Notes: a model not told the origin generated them from the letters alone. A stretch of 64,000 nt of DNA from Shimia sp. Alg240-R146 (GCF_947331465.1 NZ_CAMZOK010000003.1:124001-188000), one strand, 5' to 3'; counted from the stretch's first letter, positions 53,538 through 62,421 are shown. Program-made: numbers and translations.

Positions 53538-54839
53538 ATGTCGTCAGCCTCCTACGCGGATCGATCTCTTGAGCGCGCGGATGCTCAGGCAGAGCAACTC
53601 ATTGGCGTAACCCGCGTTGCCGTGGCCGCAGTTTTGTTGGCCTTCATGGCTTTCTTCGTGCGACGCACAGAACTGCCGTCCATCATGGACCAATCCGCGG
53701 TCATTTTGTCGGTCACTATAATGACAACCTATTTCCTGATCGGGGTGGCCTCGATCACTGTGGTGCGTGCCGGTTTGTTCAAACCCTGGATGCCTTGGGT
53801 GTTTGGCATGGCCGATGTGTTGCTGGTTTTGGGCAACATGTATTTCACTTCAGACATCCGCGGCACCAACCCATCGATTGCACTGGCCTCGCCCGCGTCA
53901 TTCTTCGCCATTCTGGTATTTGTGTCCCAATTGTTCCGGGTTCGCCTGCGTCTTCAGATTGCCCTGACGTTGTGCCTGTTGATAGGGCTGTTCACCTTGA
54001 CCCTCGTGGACGCCGACATATTGCTGTCTCCTCTGGACGAAGCTTATCTGATAGAAAACTACGAAAGTCAGCCCAACATCGCCCGATTGGTGATCGTGGC
54101 CATGATCGGCGTCGTCTGTATCGTGGCGGTCTGGCGCACCCGGCTAATGGTGCACGACATCGCCCACAAATCCGAGCAAAGCCGCAACACCTCCCGGTTC
54201 CTTCCGTCCGAGTTGCGCGGCGACCTCAGCGATCAACGTCTGCACCAGCTGCAACAGGGCCGCTCGGTGGATGTGGTGGTGATGTTCGTCGACATTCGCG
54301 GCTTCACCGCCCAATCTGAAAAAATCGGCCCGCGTAACACCACGAAATTACTGAGCGGGTTTCGGGAATTCGTTCTGTCTAGCACACAGACCCACGGGGG
54401 CGTGGTGGACAAATTTATCGGCGACGGTGCGCTTTTGGTGTTTGGCCTGAACGATCCTGTCGACGTCGCCGCTCTCAACGCGCTCAAGGCTGCCACCGAA
54501 CTCAGCACAGCCATCGCCACGTGGTCAAACGAACGCGCCGCCTGCGGCGAGCATCCGGTAGACGTGGTGATCTGCATACACACCGGACCTGTGATCGCGG
54601 GTGCCATCGGCGGCGACCGTCATCTGGAATTTGGTGTATTTGGCAGCGTCGTGAACGAAGCATCCCGCATTGAAGGGCTGGCCAAACAACAAGATTTGCA
54701 CATTGTGGCCTCTGAACCGGTGTTTAAGGCCGCCGCCCTACCCCCAACCGGCTGGCACGACTTTGGCACAACCGTACTGCGCGGTAGTGCCGACCCCGTC
54801 CGGCTGTTTGGCAAAGACCCCGTCACCCCAGATCCGTGA
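53538..54839 (+). CDS. membrane-bound class III adenylate/guanylate cyclase
   Basis: A 433-residue protein with six predicted membrane helices in residues 25-210 (a MASE-like sensor region without a known ligand) and a C-terminal class III cyclase domain (about 240-400). FVDIRGFTAQ holds the first metal-binding Asp, GDGALLVFG the second, and ICIHTGPVIAGAIGG and FGVFGSVVNEASRIE complete the catalytic core. It makes cAMP or cGMP from the cytoplasmic face. It is divergent from the five-repeat putative RHH gene (174-base gap), which could be its regulator. Confidence 0.92.
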   Translation: MSSASYADRSLERADAQAEQLIGVTRVAVAAVLLAFMAFFVRRTELPSIMDQSAVILSVTIMTTYFLIGVASITVVRAGLFKPWMPWVFGMADVLLVLGNMYFTSDIRGTNPSIALASPASFFAILVFVSQLFRVRLRLQIALTLCLLIGLFTLTLVDADILLSPLDEAYLIENYESQPNIARLVIVAMIGVVCIVAVWRTRLMVHDIAHKSEQSRNTSRFLPSELRGDLSDQRLHQLQQGRSVDVVVMFVDIRGFTAQSEKIGPRNTTKLLSGFREFVLSSTQTHGGVVDKFIGDGALLVFGLNDPVDVAALNALKAATELSTAIATWSNERAACGEHPVDVVICIHTGPVIAGAIGGDRHLEFGVFGSVVNEASRIEGLAKQQDLHIVASEPVFKAAALPPTGWHDFGTTVLRGSADPVRLFGKDPVTPDP

Positions 54840-54995
54840 CCGCTACGCCTCTGATTGTGGCTGCCGCCGACCAATGGCGAGCCCATTGATCTACACGCGC
54901 CCATCAGTTGCTGTCACGTTTCAAGTACCGATATACCTTACTTGCACGCATCTGCGAGGCCTCCTAGGTGTTGACAACTTCAGGAGGCGAACCCT

Positions 54996-55979
54996 TTGAA
55001 ACCACGCACCATTTTTCTGGCGACCATTGTGGCGCCCCTGCTTTTGACCATGGTGGCGCTTGGCTTGTTCCGTCTCGCGGCTCAGGCTCGGGAAACCAAC
55101 GCGCTGACGGTTTTGCCACCCGTATCCGGACGCGCTGTGTCCACGTCCGAAGGGTCAATCTTTGTCATCGAACGTGGCCCAAGTGCGGGCACGCCGCTCC
55201 TGTTTGCACATGGCACTGCCGCTTGGTCCGGCCTTTGGCTTCCAACACTGGATCATATGGCCTCACAGGGGTTTCACGCGATCGCCTACGATCTGCCTCC
55301 CTTTGGCTTCTCGCATCCCGCCGCCGATGGCGATTACAGCCGCCCACGTCAGGCCGAACGCATCATCGCGCTGGTTCAGGCGCTCGACACAAGACCCATC
55401 GCCATTGGCCATTCAGTCGGTGCCGGTCCGCTCGCGGAGGCGGTGATGAAGCGCCCCGATTTGTTTGACGGCTTTGTGGTTGTCGATGGCGCCATCGCGC
55501 TCAACAGCCATCTCGCGCCCAAAACAAACCCAATCTGGTTGCGCTCCGCAGGCCTGCGTCGCCTTCTCACCTCGGCCACCCTGTCCAACCCGCTTTTGAC
55601 CCGGCTCTTTCTGCGCAATTTCATGTCGGTGAAAGACGCGGCCACCCCTGATGTGGTGCAAACTCTCAAAGCGCCGCTCAGCAGAAAAGGCTACACCGCC
55701 GCCGCCGCAGACTGGCTGCCGCAGCTGTTTGCCACGCCGCTCAACGCCCACAGTACGCGCCCGGAACCTTGGCAGGCCCTGCCGCTGCCATTGGCGCTGA
55801 TCTGGGGTGAAACCGACACCATCACCCCGCTGTCCCAAGCCCACGACCTGCAAGCCGCCACCCAAGGCGCAGCGCTCACGATCTTGCCGGACGTCGGGCA
55901 TATCCCGCAAATCGAAGCCCCCGAAGTCTTTTGGCAGGCGCTTCTGGATGTACTAAGACAGATGACGCAGGAGACATAA
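54996..55979 (+). CDS. alpha/beta hydrolase, membrane-anchored
   Basis: A 327-residue hydrolase starting at a TTG (54996) with CAGGAGG upstream. An N-terminal membrane helix (residues 5-24, IFLATIVAPLLLTMVALGLF) anchors it, facing the periplasm. The oxyanion region is LLFAHGTAAW, the nucleophile elbow is GHSVGAG, and the catalytic His lies in GHIPQIEAP. It is the first of five tightly packed genes (to 59198); the next starts two bases after its stop. Confidence 0.9.
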   Translation: MKPRTIFLATIVAPLLLTMVALGLFRLAAQARETNALTVLPPVSGRAVSTSEGSIFVIERGPSAGTPLLFAHGTAAWSGLWLPTLDHMASQGFHAIAYDLPPFGFSHPAADGDYSRPRQAERIIALVQALDTRPIAIGHSVGAGPLAEAVMKRPDLFDGFVVVDGAIALNSHLAPKTNPIWLRSAGLRRLLTSATLSNPLLTRLFLRNFMSVKDAATPDVVQTLKAPLSRKGYTAAAADWLPQLFATPLNAHSTRPEPWQALPLPLALIWGETDTITPLSQAHDLQAATQGAALTILPDVGHIPQIEAPEVFWQALLDVLRQMTQET

Positions 55980-55980
55980 C

Positions 55981-57468
55981 GTGAAAACCCTTGCCCGAAG
56001 AACCTTTCTCGCCGGTCTTGGCGGCGCCGCCGGCTGGATTGCCGCCCAAAAACTGCGGCCCAATCTGCCCGTCAATGACGGCACCGCCCGTATTGTTCCC
56101 GCCAGCGGCCCGCAAATCATGAACGACGCCAGCGAGCTTTCGCAAACGCCGGTCCACAAACACATCATCCTGTCCCAGGATCCGGACGCGGCCCTGATCA
56201 ATGCCATCCGGGAGGAACTCTCCGAGGCCAAATCCGCAAACCGCCCCCTGAACGTCGGCGCCGCACGCCACTCGATGGGCGCCCAAGCGATTCCGCGCGA
56301 CGGCACCGCGATCACCTTTGACAACGGTCTGGTCGAGATCGACAGCCTAGCCCAAACCTACCGCGCCCACGCCGGCGCCCGCTGGTCGCAGGTCATCGCC
56401 GCGCTGGATCCCGCGGGCCTGTCGCCCATGGTGATGCAGTCCAACAACGATTTCGGCGTTGCCGCCACCTTTTCGGTCAACGCCCACGGCTGGCCCGTGC
56501 CCAAAGGTCCGATGGGGTCCACCGTGAAATCCCTGCGCATGGTGCTGCCTTCTGGTGATCTCGTGACCTGCTCGCCATCCGAAAACAGCGACCTCTTCAA
56601 CCTTGCGATGGGCGGCTACGGCCTGATCGGCGTGATCATCGATCTGGAGGTCGAAGCCGCCCGCAACACCCGCCTTGTGCCCAGCTTTGAGGAAATGGCC
56701 GCCAGCGATTATGCCGCCGCCTTTCAGCGCGCCATCAATGATCCCGACGTGACGATGGCCTACGGGCGGCTCAACGTCGAACGCGCCGACTTCTTCACCA
56801 AAGCTTTGCTGATCACCTACCGCGAAACCGAGGACCAAGACGCCCTGCCCGCCGCGACCGGCTCCGGTTGGATGTCCCATGTCGCCAGCCGCATCTATCG
56901 GGCGCAGCTTGGTAACGAGCCGGCCAAATCCTTCCGCTGGTGGAATGAGACCACGCTTGGCCCGATGCTTGGCAGCGGTGAAACCACACGCAACGCGCTA
57001 ATCAACGAACCAGTGGTCACGCTGGACGACGGCGCCTCTGAACGTGTCGACATCCTGCACGAATACTTCATCGGCTTTGATCAATTTGATGCTTTCCTCG
57101 CGGCCTGCCGCGATGTCATTCCCGCCTCCTATCAGGAATTTCTGAACGTCACTCTGCGATATGTCGCCCAAGACGATCAGAGCGTGCTCAGCTACGCCAG
57201 CGTGCCCCGCATCGCGGCGGTGATGTCCTTCAGTCAGGAACTCACCCAACGCGGCGAGGCCGACATGGCCCGCATGACGCAAGCCCTAATCGACCGCATC
57301 GTGGCCGCAGGCGGCGCCTATTATTTGCCCTACCGCCCCCATGCGCGTCTGGACCAACTGAGCGCCGCCTACCCCGGAGCCGCGCAATTCGCCCGCCTGA
57401 AACGTGAGCTGGATCCCGATGGTCTGCTCCGCAACAACCTTTGGGACAGCTATCTGGAGCACCTATGA
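55981..57468 (+). CDS. Tat-exported FAD-binding oxidoreductase
   Basis: A 495-residue flavoprotein from a GTG, with a twin-arginine signal (LARRTFLAGLGGAAGWIAA). The PCMH-type FAD domain (about 70-240) contains NVGAARHSMGAQ, where the His matches the residue that binds FAD covalently in alditol and gulonolactone-type oxidases. The C-terminal YLPYRPHARLDQL and LKRELDPDGLLRNNLW segment is typical of this group. It probably oxidises a sugar, polyol or lactone in the periplasm. It overlaps the next gene (ATGA). Confidence 0.9.
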   Translation: MKTLARRTFLAGLGGAAGWIAAQKLRPNLPVNDGTARIVPASGPQIMNDASELSQTPVHKHIILSQDPDAALINAIREELSEAKSANRPLNVGAARHSMGAQAIPRDGTAITFDNGLVEIDSLAQTYRAHAGARWSQVIAALDPAGLSPMVMQSNNDFGVAATFSVNAHGWPVPKGPMGSTVKSLRMVLPSGDLVTCSPSENSDLFNLAMGGYGLIGVIIDLEVEAARNTRLVPSFEEMAASDYAAAFQRAINDPDVTMAYGRLNVERADFFTKALLITYRETEDQDALPAATGSGWMSHVASRIYRAQLGNEPAKSFRWWNETTLGPMLGSGETTRNALINEPVVTLDDGASERVDILHEYFIGFDQFDAFLAACRDVIPASYQEFLNVTLRYVAQDDQSVLSYASVPRIAAVMSFSQELTQRGEADMARMTQALIDRIVAAGGAYYLPYRPHARLDQLSAAYPGAAQFARLKRELDPDGLLRNNLWDSYLEHL

Positions 57469-57869
57469 CACGCCTTCAATATCTCGCGCTTGGTTATTTC
57501 GTCGCTTTGATGATTGCGGCCTCGATCAACTACATTCCTGGTCTCACCGACGCCGACGGGCTGGCCTTTGGCATTTTTGCGCTCGATCCCTATGACGACG
57601 CCTTGCACGTCGCCTCGGCACTTTGGGCGCTGGCGGCTGGGCTCATTTCACACAAGGCCTCCCGCACATTCATGATCCTCTTCGGCGCGGCCTATCTGGC
57701 GGACGGCGTGTTTGGCATGTTCACCGGCTATGGTTTCCTCGACATGGGCATCTTCACCCACGCCTCGCTTGGTCTCGATCTCTCGCTGGGCCGCTTCCTT
57801 GCAAACCTGCCCCATCTTGGCCTTGGCGGACTGGCTATTGTCGCCGGCTTGCGGGCCCGCACAGCATGA
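57465..57869 (+). CDS. small integral membrane protein
   Basis: A 134-residue protein with four predicted helices (YLALGYFVALMIAASINYI; DALHVASALWALAAGLI; TFMILFGAAYLADGVFGM; HLGLGGLAIVAGL), similar in layout to DUF4383-type membrane proteins. It starts within the stop codon of the flavoprotein gene and ends within the start of the next gene, so all three are translationally coupled. A role as membrane partner or electron-transfer anchor of the Tat flavoprotein is possible but unproven. Confidence 0.8.
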   Translation: MTRLQYLALGYFVALMIAASINYIPGLTDADGLAFGIFALDPYDDALHVASALWALAAGLISHKASRTFMILFGAAYLADGVFGMFTGYGFLDMGIFTHASLGLDLSLGRFLANLPHLGLGGLAIVAGLRARTA

Positions 57870-58915
57870 AACGCCTGTTGCGATGGGCCTTGCGCGGCAG
57901 CCTGTGCCTCGTGCTTTTGCTGGCGCTGCTGTTGTCGCCGGTGGCCTATGTGGAAACCATGTGCCGCGGCGACGCCGCAGCGACAGCCTACACGCCAATC
58001 CTGCCACCCGAGGATCACCGCCCCGAATCCCGCACGCTGATGACCTATCCGGAATGGCACATCGTGCATGCCTATGATGACTACGCCACGGTGATCACCA
58101 CCAATGACCCGCACGACTTCGGCTTTTTCTCCGCCATCGGGGGGTTTTGGTCGTCCCTCTGTGATCTAAGCCGCCAATCGGCCCATCTTGGTCCCGTCGA
58201 TAGCGGCACCAAACAAATGGTCTATGTGATCGGGGTAAGCTTCACCGCCGAATTGGCACTCAAGGCGCTTTATGAGGAAACTTTTGGCCGCGTAACAACA
58301 TGGATTCGCGGGTCAGACCATGCCGCGCTGGACACACTGACCGCGCACCAAGCCGCCGAGTATGCGCAATTCCTGCAACAAGTGCCGTGGTACAAATGGC
58401 ACTTTAGCGAAGACGCCACTGCCCTCGCCGCCACGCCATCCGAAGGCTTTCGCGACACCGAACGCCGACTGGCAGTTGGCCTCGAATATCGCGCCAAGGC
58501 AGCTTACGCCGGTGTCATCGCCCAAGCCGTGGAAAACGTCGGCGCTGACGCTTTGACACTGCGGATGGTGGTTGACGCCAAAGGGCGCGACCTCGCGGCT
58601 TACGACGCGGTCGAAGTCGTTGGCAGCTCTGATGCCCTAACAATTCTGCAAACGCCGCGGTACCGCACCCTGACCCACTTGCTTGCCGAGATGGCCAAGG
58701 ACGGCGTGCAATTTATCGAAATCGCGGGCAATGATGATATCATGTTCACCACCATCGCTCCGTCTTCACAAACACAGGACGCCATTTCCGTCATGCCGCG
58801 CCAAGGTCACACTGACTATCGCCATATTCAAATGGTCAAAGTCCCCGATCTGGCGCAAGCGCTGCGGAATTTGAACGCGCGCGGTCATCGGCTGGAACAT
58901 ATCCATGACTATTAG
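57866..58915 (+). CDS. hypothetical membrane-anchored periplasmic protein
   Basis: A 349-residue protein with an N-terminal helix (MKRLLRWALRGSLCLVLLLALLLSP), then a large soluble domain. I recognise only a conserved hypothetical pattern (LMTYPEWHIVHAYDDYA; FGFFSAIGGFWSSLCDLSRQS). Two Cys follow the signal (Cys near 33, SLCDL), and Trp/Tyr-rich segments suggest a binding function. The ATG overlaps the preceding stop (ATGA). The co-expressed hydrolase and flavoprotein suggest a shared periplasmic pathway. Confidence 0.82.
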   Translation: MKRLLRWALRGSLCLVLLLALLLSPVAYVETMCRGDAAATAYTPILPPEDHRPESRTLMTYPEWHIVHAYDDYATVITTNDPHDFGFFSAIGGFWSSLCDLSRQSAHLGPVDSGTKQMVYVIGVSFTAELALKALYEETFGRVTTWIRGSDHAALDTLTAHQAAEYAQFLQQVPWYKWHFSEDATALAATPSEGFRDTERRLAVGLEYRAKAAYAGVIAQAVENVGADALTLRMVVDAKGRDLAAYDAVEVVGSSDALTILQTPRYRTLTHLLAEMAKDGVQFIEIAGNDDIMFTTIAPSSQTQDAISVMPRQGHTDYRHIQMVKVPDLAQALRNLNARGHRLEHIHDY

Positions 58916-59198
58916 GCAGCTCTCTATAGGTCTGCCCATATTGATCTGCGGCTGGCTCGCAGTACTGGTCGGCATGGGCTTTGTCTCTGACAGCGCCCCC
59001 GCCCAGATGATCCTGTTCCCGCCCTCAGGTCTGATACCAAGCCTCGCCCCCGATGTGGCGATCATCGACAGCAGCCTGGTCAGCGTCACTGTGGCCTCAA
59101 CCGGATCGGATTTCGTGAAATCCCTCTACGCGGCCGGCGCGCTCTTGGTGCTGCCCGCAGGCCTTCCGGGATGCAGCGGAACAGTCAAACGCAGCTAA
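58905..59198 (+). CDS. small hypothetical exported or membrane protein
   Basis: A 97-residue frame that overlaps the end of the previous gene by 11 bases. Its N-terminal helix (LSIGLPILICGWLAVLVGMGFV) looks like a signal anchor, and a second hydrophobic stretch lies at about 74-90 (SLYAAGALLVLPAGLPGC). I do not recognise it. It is probably the last gene of the 54996-59198 operon. Confidence 0.6.
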   Translation: MTIRQLSIGLPILICGWLAVLVGMGFVSDSAPAQMILFPPSGLIPSLAPDVAIIDSSLVSVTVASTGSDFVKSLYAAGALLVLPAGLPGCSGTVKRS

Positions 59199-59269
59199 CA
59201 AAAAACCGCGCCCGTTAGCGCAACCATCAATCGCTTGACCCTCCTCATCTCGCTGCCTAGGGTCACCCC

Positions 59270-59668
59270 ATGCCTGTACACACGCTTGACCACGCCAACA
59301 TCCGCACCACCAATCTTGAGGCCATGATCGCCTTTTATGAGCAGGTGCTGAACATGACCAACGGCCCTCGCGCGGATTTCGATTTTCCGGGCGCTTGGCT
59401 TTATCTGGGGGACAACGCCGTTGTGCATCTGGTGGGTGTTGATGGCAATCCGCAAACAGACGGCGATCTCGCGCTTGAACACGCCGCGTTTCGCGCCACG
59501 GATCTGGCCGCGTTTGTCACCGGTCTGAAAAACCACGACGTCGACTACTTTTTGGGTTTTCCGCCCGGCGTGCCCATAGTGCAAGTCAATATTCACGATC
59601 CGGACGGCAATCACCTGCACGTCGACTTTCACATCGACGAACTTGAGGCCGCTGGCCTGTCCCGCTGA
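59270..59668 (+). CDS. VOC (glyoxalase/dioxygenase) superfamily protein
   Basis: A 132-residue single VOC domain with paired beta-alpha-beta units: LDHANIRTTNLEAMIAFYEQVLNM and LEHAAFRATDLAAFVTGLKNH. His in LDHAN, His in EHAAF and Glu near the end are candidate metal ligands. These proteins include glyoxalase I, fosfomycin resistance enzymes and extradiol dioxygenases; the substrate is unknown. It starts 71 bases after the upstream operon and is probably separate. Confidence 0.9.
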   Translation: MPVHTLDHANIRTTNLEAMIAFYEQVLNMTNGPRADFDFPGAWLYLGDNAVVHLVGVDGNPQTDGDLALEHAAFRATDLAAFVTGLKNHDVDYFLGFPPGVPIVQVNIHDPDGNHLHVDFHIDELEAAGLSR

Positions 59669-59896
59669 GTCTTTTTGGTGAACGCGTCGCGCGGTGCGGC
59701 AATCACAAGGCGGGTCAAAAACCGCACCGTCGCGATACCGACGTCATACCGACGCTTTGCCGACAGGTGTTTTCTGCTGATTCCCCAAAGTTAACGCGTG
59801 CCCTCACCGGTGATCCGTACGTGCGTTGCCAGCTTCGGCACGGGGTGACCGGACAGCTTGAGATTAGAAATCTGGCCGTGAGCCGGATCGGCGTCT

Positions 59897-60031
59897 TCAG
59901 TGCACAGCGTCTGTTGTAGCTGTCATGTCGCACTGCGTCTTGGGCCAACCCTGTGCTTCAGCCTGCGCCACCACTCCAAGCGCCATCGCAATCGCCAAAA
60001 CCACAAGTTTTACATTTTGTTGCTGTCTCAC
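59897..60031 (-). CDS. very small exported peptide (44 residues)
   Basis: This frame starts at a GTG (60031) with AGAGGAG seven bases upstream. The product begins with QQQNVKLVVLAIAMALGVVA, a credible signal peptide, followed by a short mature part containing one Cys (WPKTQCDMTATTDAVH). It follows the gene at 60053 by 18 bases on the same strand. After its stop, the +1 frame stays protein-like for about 37 codons (from CTEDADPAHG to ITGEGTR), so this may be the front of a frameshifted, longer protein. Confidence 0.5.
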   Translation of the reverse strand: MRQQQNVKLVVLAIAMALGVVAQAEAQGWPKTQCDMTATTDAVH

Positions 60032-60049
60032 TGCCCCGCTCCTCTTACG

Positions 60050-60403
60050 TCACATCGTCACGGCAACACGCCCGTTGCCCCTATCTCCGAAATCCAGAAA
60101 AATTGAGAATCTTTCCGGCACATTACCTTGAAAACTAAGGTGTAATTCCGCCTCTATCACGCTTCCCGACAATACCAGCACCGGTTCAAACGCGGTCAGC
60201 GCCGCGTCCGGAACCGCAGCACCAGACAACGTGACGGGCGCCTGAGAGGTGTTGAACAGTGTCAGTGTCACAACAACACCACCGCCCCGCGCGACGCGCC
60301 CTTCGGCCGCCACAGTCAGCGGCAAATGGCTGTGTCCGTCATGCGCCGCTGCCGCTACCGGCATTGCCAGTCCGGCCACTATGAAGGCCCGTCTTGTGAG
60401 CAT
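60050..60403 (-). CDS. exported PCu(A)C-like small protein
   Basis: A 117-residue protein with an RR-type signal (LTRRAFIVAGLAMPVAAAA), then HDGHSH, a possible metal-binding start of the mature protein. The beta-rich remainder (VVVTLTLFNTSQAPVTLSGA; SIFLDFGDRGNGRVAVTM) resembles the PCu(A)C copper-chaperone fold but lacks the usual His/Met copper motif. A role in copper delivery to cytochrome oxidase is possible, not shown. Confidence 0.65.
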   Translation of the reverse strand: MLTRRAFIVAGLAMPVAAAAHDGHSHLPLTVAAEGRVARGGGVVVTLTLFNTSQAPVTLSGAAVPDAALTAFEPVLVLSGSVIEAELHLSFQGNVPERFSIFLDFGDRGNGRVAVTM

Positions 60404-60535
60404 GGTCCATTCTCTCCTTGGATACTGAAACGCCTACTCCGCGTATTTCCGTCGTACAAAGTTTTTTTTGTTTTTGCCGATTTTGGACTTGCAGCCCTGA
60501 CCGACTCTTTATATCTCACGCCTCACCCAAAGGAC

Positions 60536-60610
60536 GCGGGCGTAGCTCAGGGGTAGAGCATAACCTTGCCAAGGTTAGGGTCGTGAGTTCGAATCTCATC
60601 GCCCGCTCCA
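60536..60610 (+). tRNA. tRNA-Gly (GCC), copy 1
   Basis: A 75-base tRNA with acceptor GCGGGCG/CGCCCGC, discriminator T and encoded CCA. The anticodon arm has loop TTGCCAA (anticodon GCC) and the T-arm has GTTCGAATC. Confidence 0.98.
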
Positions 60611-60635
60611 ATTTCCCTCTCAGGGAAAGCCGAAC

Positions 60636-60664
60636 AAGGCGCGGTTTATTCCGCGCCTTTTCGC
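60636..60664 (+). terminator. terminator after tRNA-Gly copy 1
   Basis: AAGGCGCGG pairs with CCGCGCCTT, then TTCGCTTTTT. The identical structure follows copy 2. Confidence 0.85.
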
Positions 60665-60747
60665 TTTTTGACCGTACCGAGAAAATTGCACCATTTAGCC
60701 CTTGCGCCTCGCGCACTCTGCGGCTACATCCGCCTCACCCAAAGGAC

Positions 60748-60822
60748 GCGGGCGTAGCTCAGGGGTAGAGCATAACCTTGCCAAGGTTAGGGTCGTGAGT
60801 TCGAATCTCATCGCCCGCTCCA
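60748..60822 (+). tRNA. tRNA-Gly (GCC), copy 2
   Basis: Identical in sequence to copy 1, exactly 212 bases downstream. Confidence 0.98.
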
Positions 60823-60847
60823 ATTTCCCTCTCAGGGAAAGCCGAAC

Positions 60848-60876
60848 AAGGCGCGGTTTATTCCGCGCCTTTTCGC
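60848..60876 (+). terminator. terminator after tRNA-Gly copy 2
   Basis: Same stem and T-run as after copy 1, displaced by 212 bases. Confidence 0.85.
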
Positions 60877-60959
60877 TTTTTGACCGTACCGAGAAAATTG
60901 CACCATTTAGCCCTTGCGCCTCGCGCACTCTGCGGCTACATCCGCCTCACCCAAAGGAC

Positions 60960-61034
60960 GCGGGCGTAGCTCAGGGGTAGAGCATAACCTTGCCAAGGTT
61001 AGGGTCGTGAGTTCGAATCTCATCGCCCGCTCCA
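60960..61034 (+). tRNA. tRNA-Gly (GCC), copy 3
   Basis: Identical to copies 1 and 2. The sequence after its CCA differs from the repeat, which marks the right end of the duplication. Confidence 0.98.
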
Positions 61035-61050
61035 TTTGGATTTCAAAAGA

Positions 61051-61080
61051 GGCGCAGGTCACCCTGCGCCCTTTTTGTTT
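61051..61080 (+). terminator. terminator after tRNA-Gly copy 3
   Basis: GGCGCAGG pairs with CCTGCGCC around TCAC, followed by CTTTTTGTTTTT. It lies against the stop of the minus-strand deaminase gene and may serve both. Confidence 0.85.
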
Positions 61081-62421
61081 TTAGCCCATCAAAGCCTGTG
61101 CCAAAGCATTTTGCCGCTCAATCACTCGTGGCAGATCAATCGTCGCGACATGGCCATCGCGCACAACTTGCCGACCTTCGACAAACAAATGTTTCACCCG
61201 CGTCGGCCCCGCAAGCAAAAGTGCCGCCGGATCCCAACTGCCCGCTGCTTCGATGCCCGACACATCCCAAATTGCGACATCCGCCCGTTTTCCAACGACA
61301 ATCTGCCCACAATCGGAACGCCCCAAAACCTGCGCACCGCCCCGCGTGGCAATTTCCAATGCCTCACGCGCGCTCATCGCGTCCGCGCCGCGAGACACGC
61401 GTTGTAGCAACATCGCCTGGCGTGCTTCAGACACCAGATTTCCGGCATCATTGCTGGCCGACCCATCCACACCAAGCCCAACAGGTACTCCCGCGTCTCG
61501 CATCTGACGCACCGGCGCGATACCGCTGCCAAGCCGACAGTTAGAGCAGGGACAGTGGGCCACTCCGGTTTGGCTGCGCGCAAAAAGGTCGATTTCCTGC
61601 CCGTCCAATTTCACGCAATGCGCGTGCCACACATCCTCGCCTGTCCAGCCCAGATCCTCGGCATATTGCCCGGGGCGGCAGCCAAATTTTTCGAGAGAAT
61701 AGGCAATATCTTCTTCATTCTCCGCAAGGTGCGTGTGCAACATCACCCCTTTGTCCCGCGCCAATGTGGCTGCGTCACGCATCAATTCACGCGAAACAGA
61801 AAAGGGCGAACAAGGCGCCACACCGACCCGCACCATTGCGCCTTCGCTGGCATCGTGGTGCGCGTCTATCAGGCGGATTGTGTCGTTTAGAATGGCTGCC
61901 TCGTTCTCAACAAGCGAGTCTGGCGGAAGGCCCCCATCGCTTTCGCCAATGCTCATTGACCCACGGGTGGGATGAAACCGCATTCCGATTTCTTTGGCAG
62001 CATCAATCGTGTCATCGAGCCGCGCGCCATTGGGATAAAGATACAGGTGATCCGAGGTCATCGTACAGCCCGACAAAGCCAATTCTGCAAGCCCGATCTG
62101 TGCCGAAATATTTATCTCCTCGGGGCCAAACCGCGACCAGATTGGATACAGGGTCTGAAGCCAGCCAAACAGCAAGGCATCTTGTCCCCCCGGGACCGCT
62201 CGGGTCAGCGTTTGGTACAGATGGTGATGGGTGTTCACCAAGCCGGGGGTGACCACACAGCCCTGAGCCAGCACAATTTCGCCATCGCTATCCAAGTCTG
62301 TGCCGATTTCGACAATCTGTCCGCCTCGCAGCCGCACATCCGCTTCAGACAGCTCTCGCCGCGCATCATCCATAGTCAAAACGACACTGGCTGACTTGAT
62401 AACGGTTTCAGATACTTGCAT
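61081..62421 (-). CDS. 8-oxoguanine deaminase-like amidohydrolase
   Basis: A 446-residue metal-dependent hydrolase of the amidohydrolase superfamily (AtzB/TrzN-like subgroup) in which 8-oxoguanine deaminases fall. Metal ligands are in VNTHHHLYQ (HxH), HTHLAENEED, HAHCVKLD and the Asp of GLGVDGSASND. It is expected to convert 8-oxoguanine to urate with ammonia release. Guanine or triazine deamination is the alternative, since the subgroup is mixed. It is followed (minus strand) by the tRNA region and preceded by HisN. Confidence 0.85.
   Translation of the reverse strand: MQVSETVIKSASVVLTMDDARRELSEADVRLRGGQIVEIGTDLDSDGEIVLAQGCVVTPGLVNTHHHLYQTLTRAVPGGQDALLFGWLQTLYPIWSRFGPEEINISAQIGLAELALSGCTMTSDHLYLYPNGARLDDTIDAAKEIGMRFHPTRGSMSIGESDGGLPPDSLVENEAAILNDTIRLIDAHHDASEGAMVRVGVAPCSPFSVSRELMRDAATLARDKGVMLHTHLAENEEDIAYSLEKFGCRPGQYAEDLGWTGEDVWHAHCVKLDGQEIDLFARSQTGVAHCPCSNCRLGSGIAPVRQMRDAGVPVGLGVDGSASNDAGNLVSEARQAMLLQRVSRGADAMSAREALEIATRGGAQVLGRSDCGQIVVGKRADVAIWDVSGIEAAGSWDPAALLLAGPTRVKHLFVEGRQVVRDGHVATIDLPRVIERQNALAQALMG

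Larger units (their letters stand above)
60519..61034 (+). repeat. 212-bp exact tandem repeat carrying tRNA-Gly genes
   Basis: Copies begin at 60519, 60731 and 60943, each starting CGCCTCACCCAAAGGAC. The first two appear identical over the full 212 bases, including spacer and terminator; the third ends with the tRNA CCA at 61034. This points to a recent duplication or triplication. Confidence 0.95.

Noticed and set aside
60516-60928. Repeated minus-strand frames with identical 66-77-residue products
   Set aside because: They are read through tRNA-Gly genes and their duplicated spacer. The repetition reflects the tRNA repeat, not a protein family.
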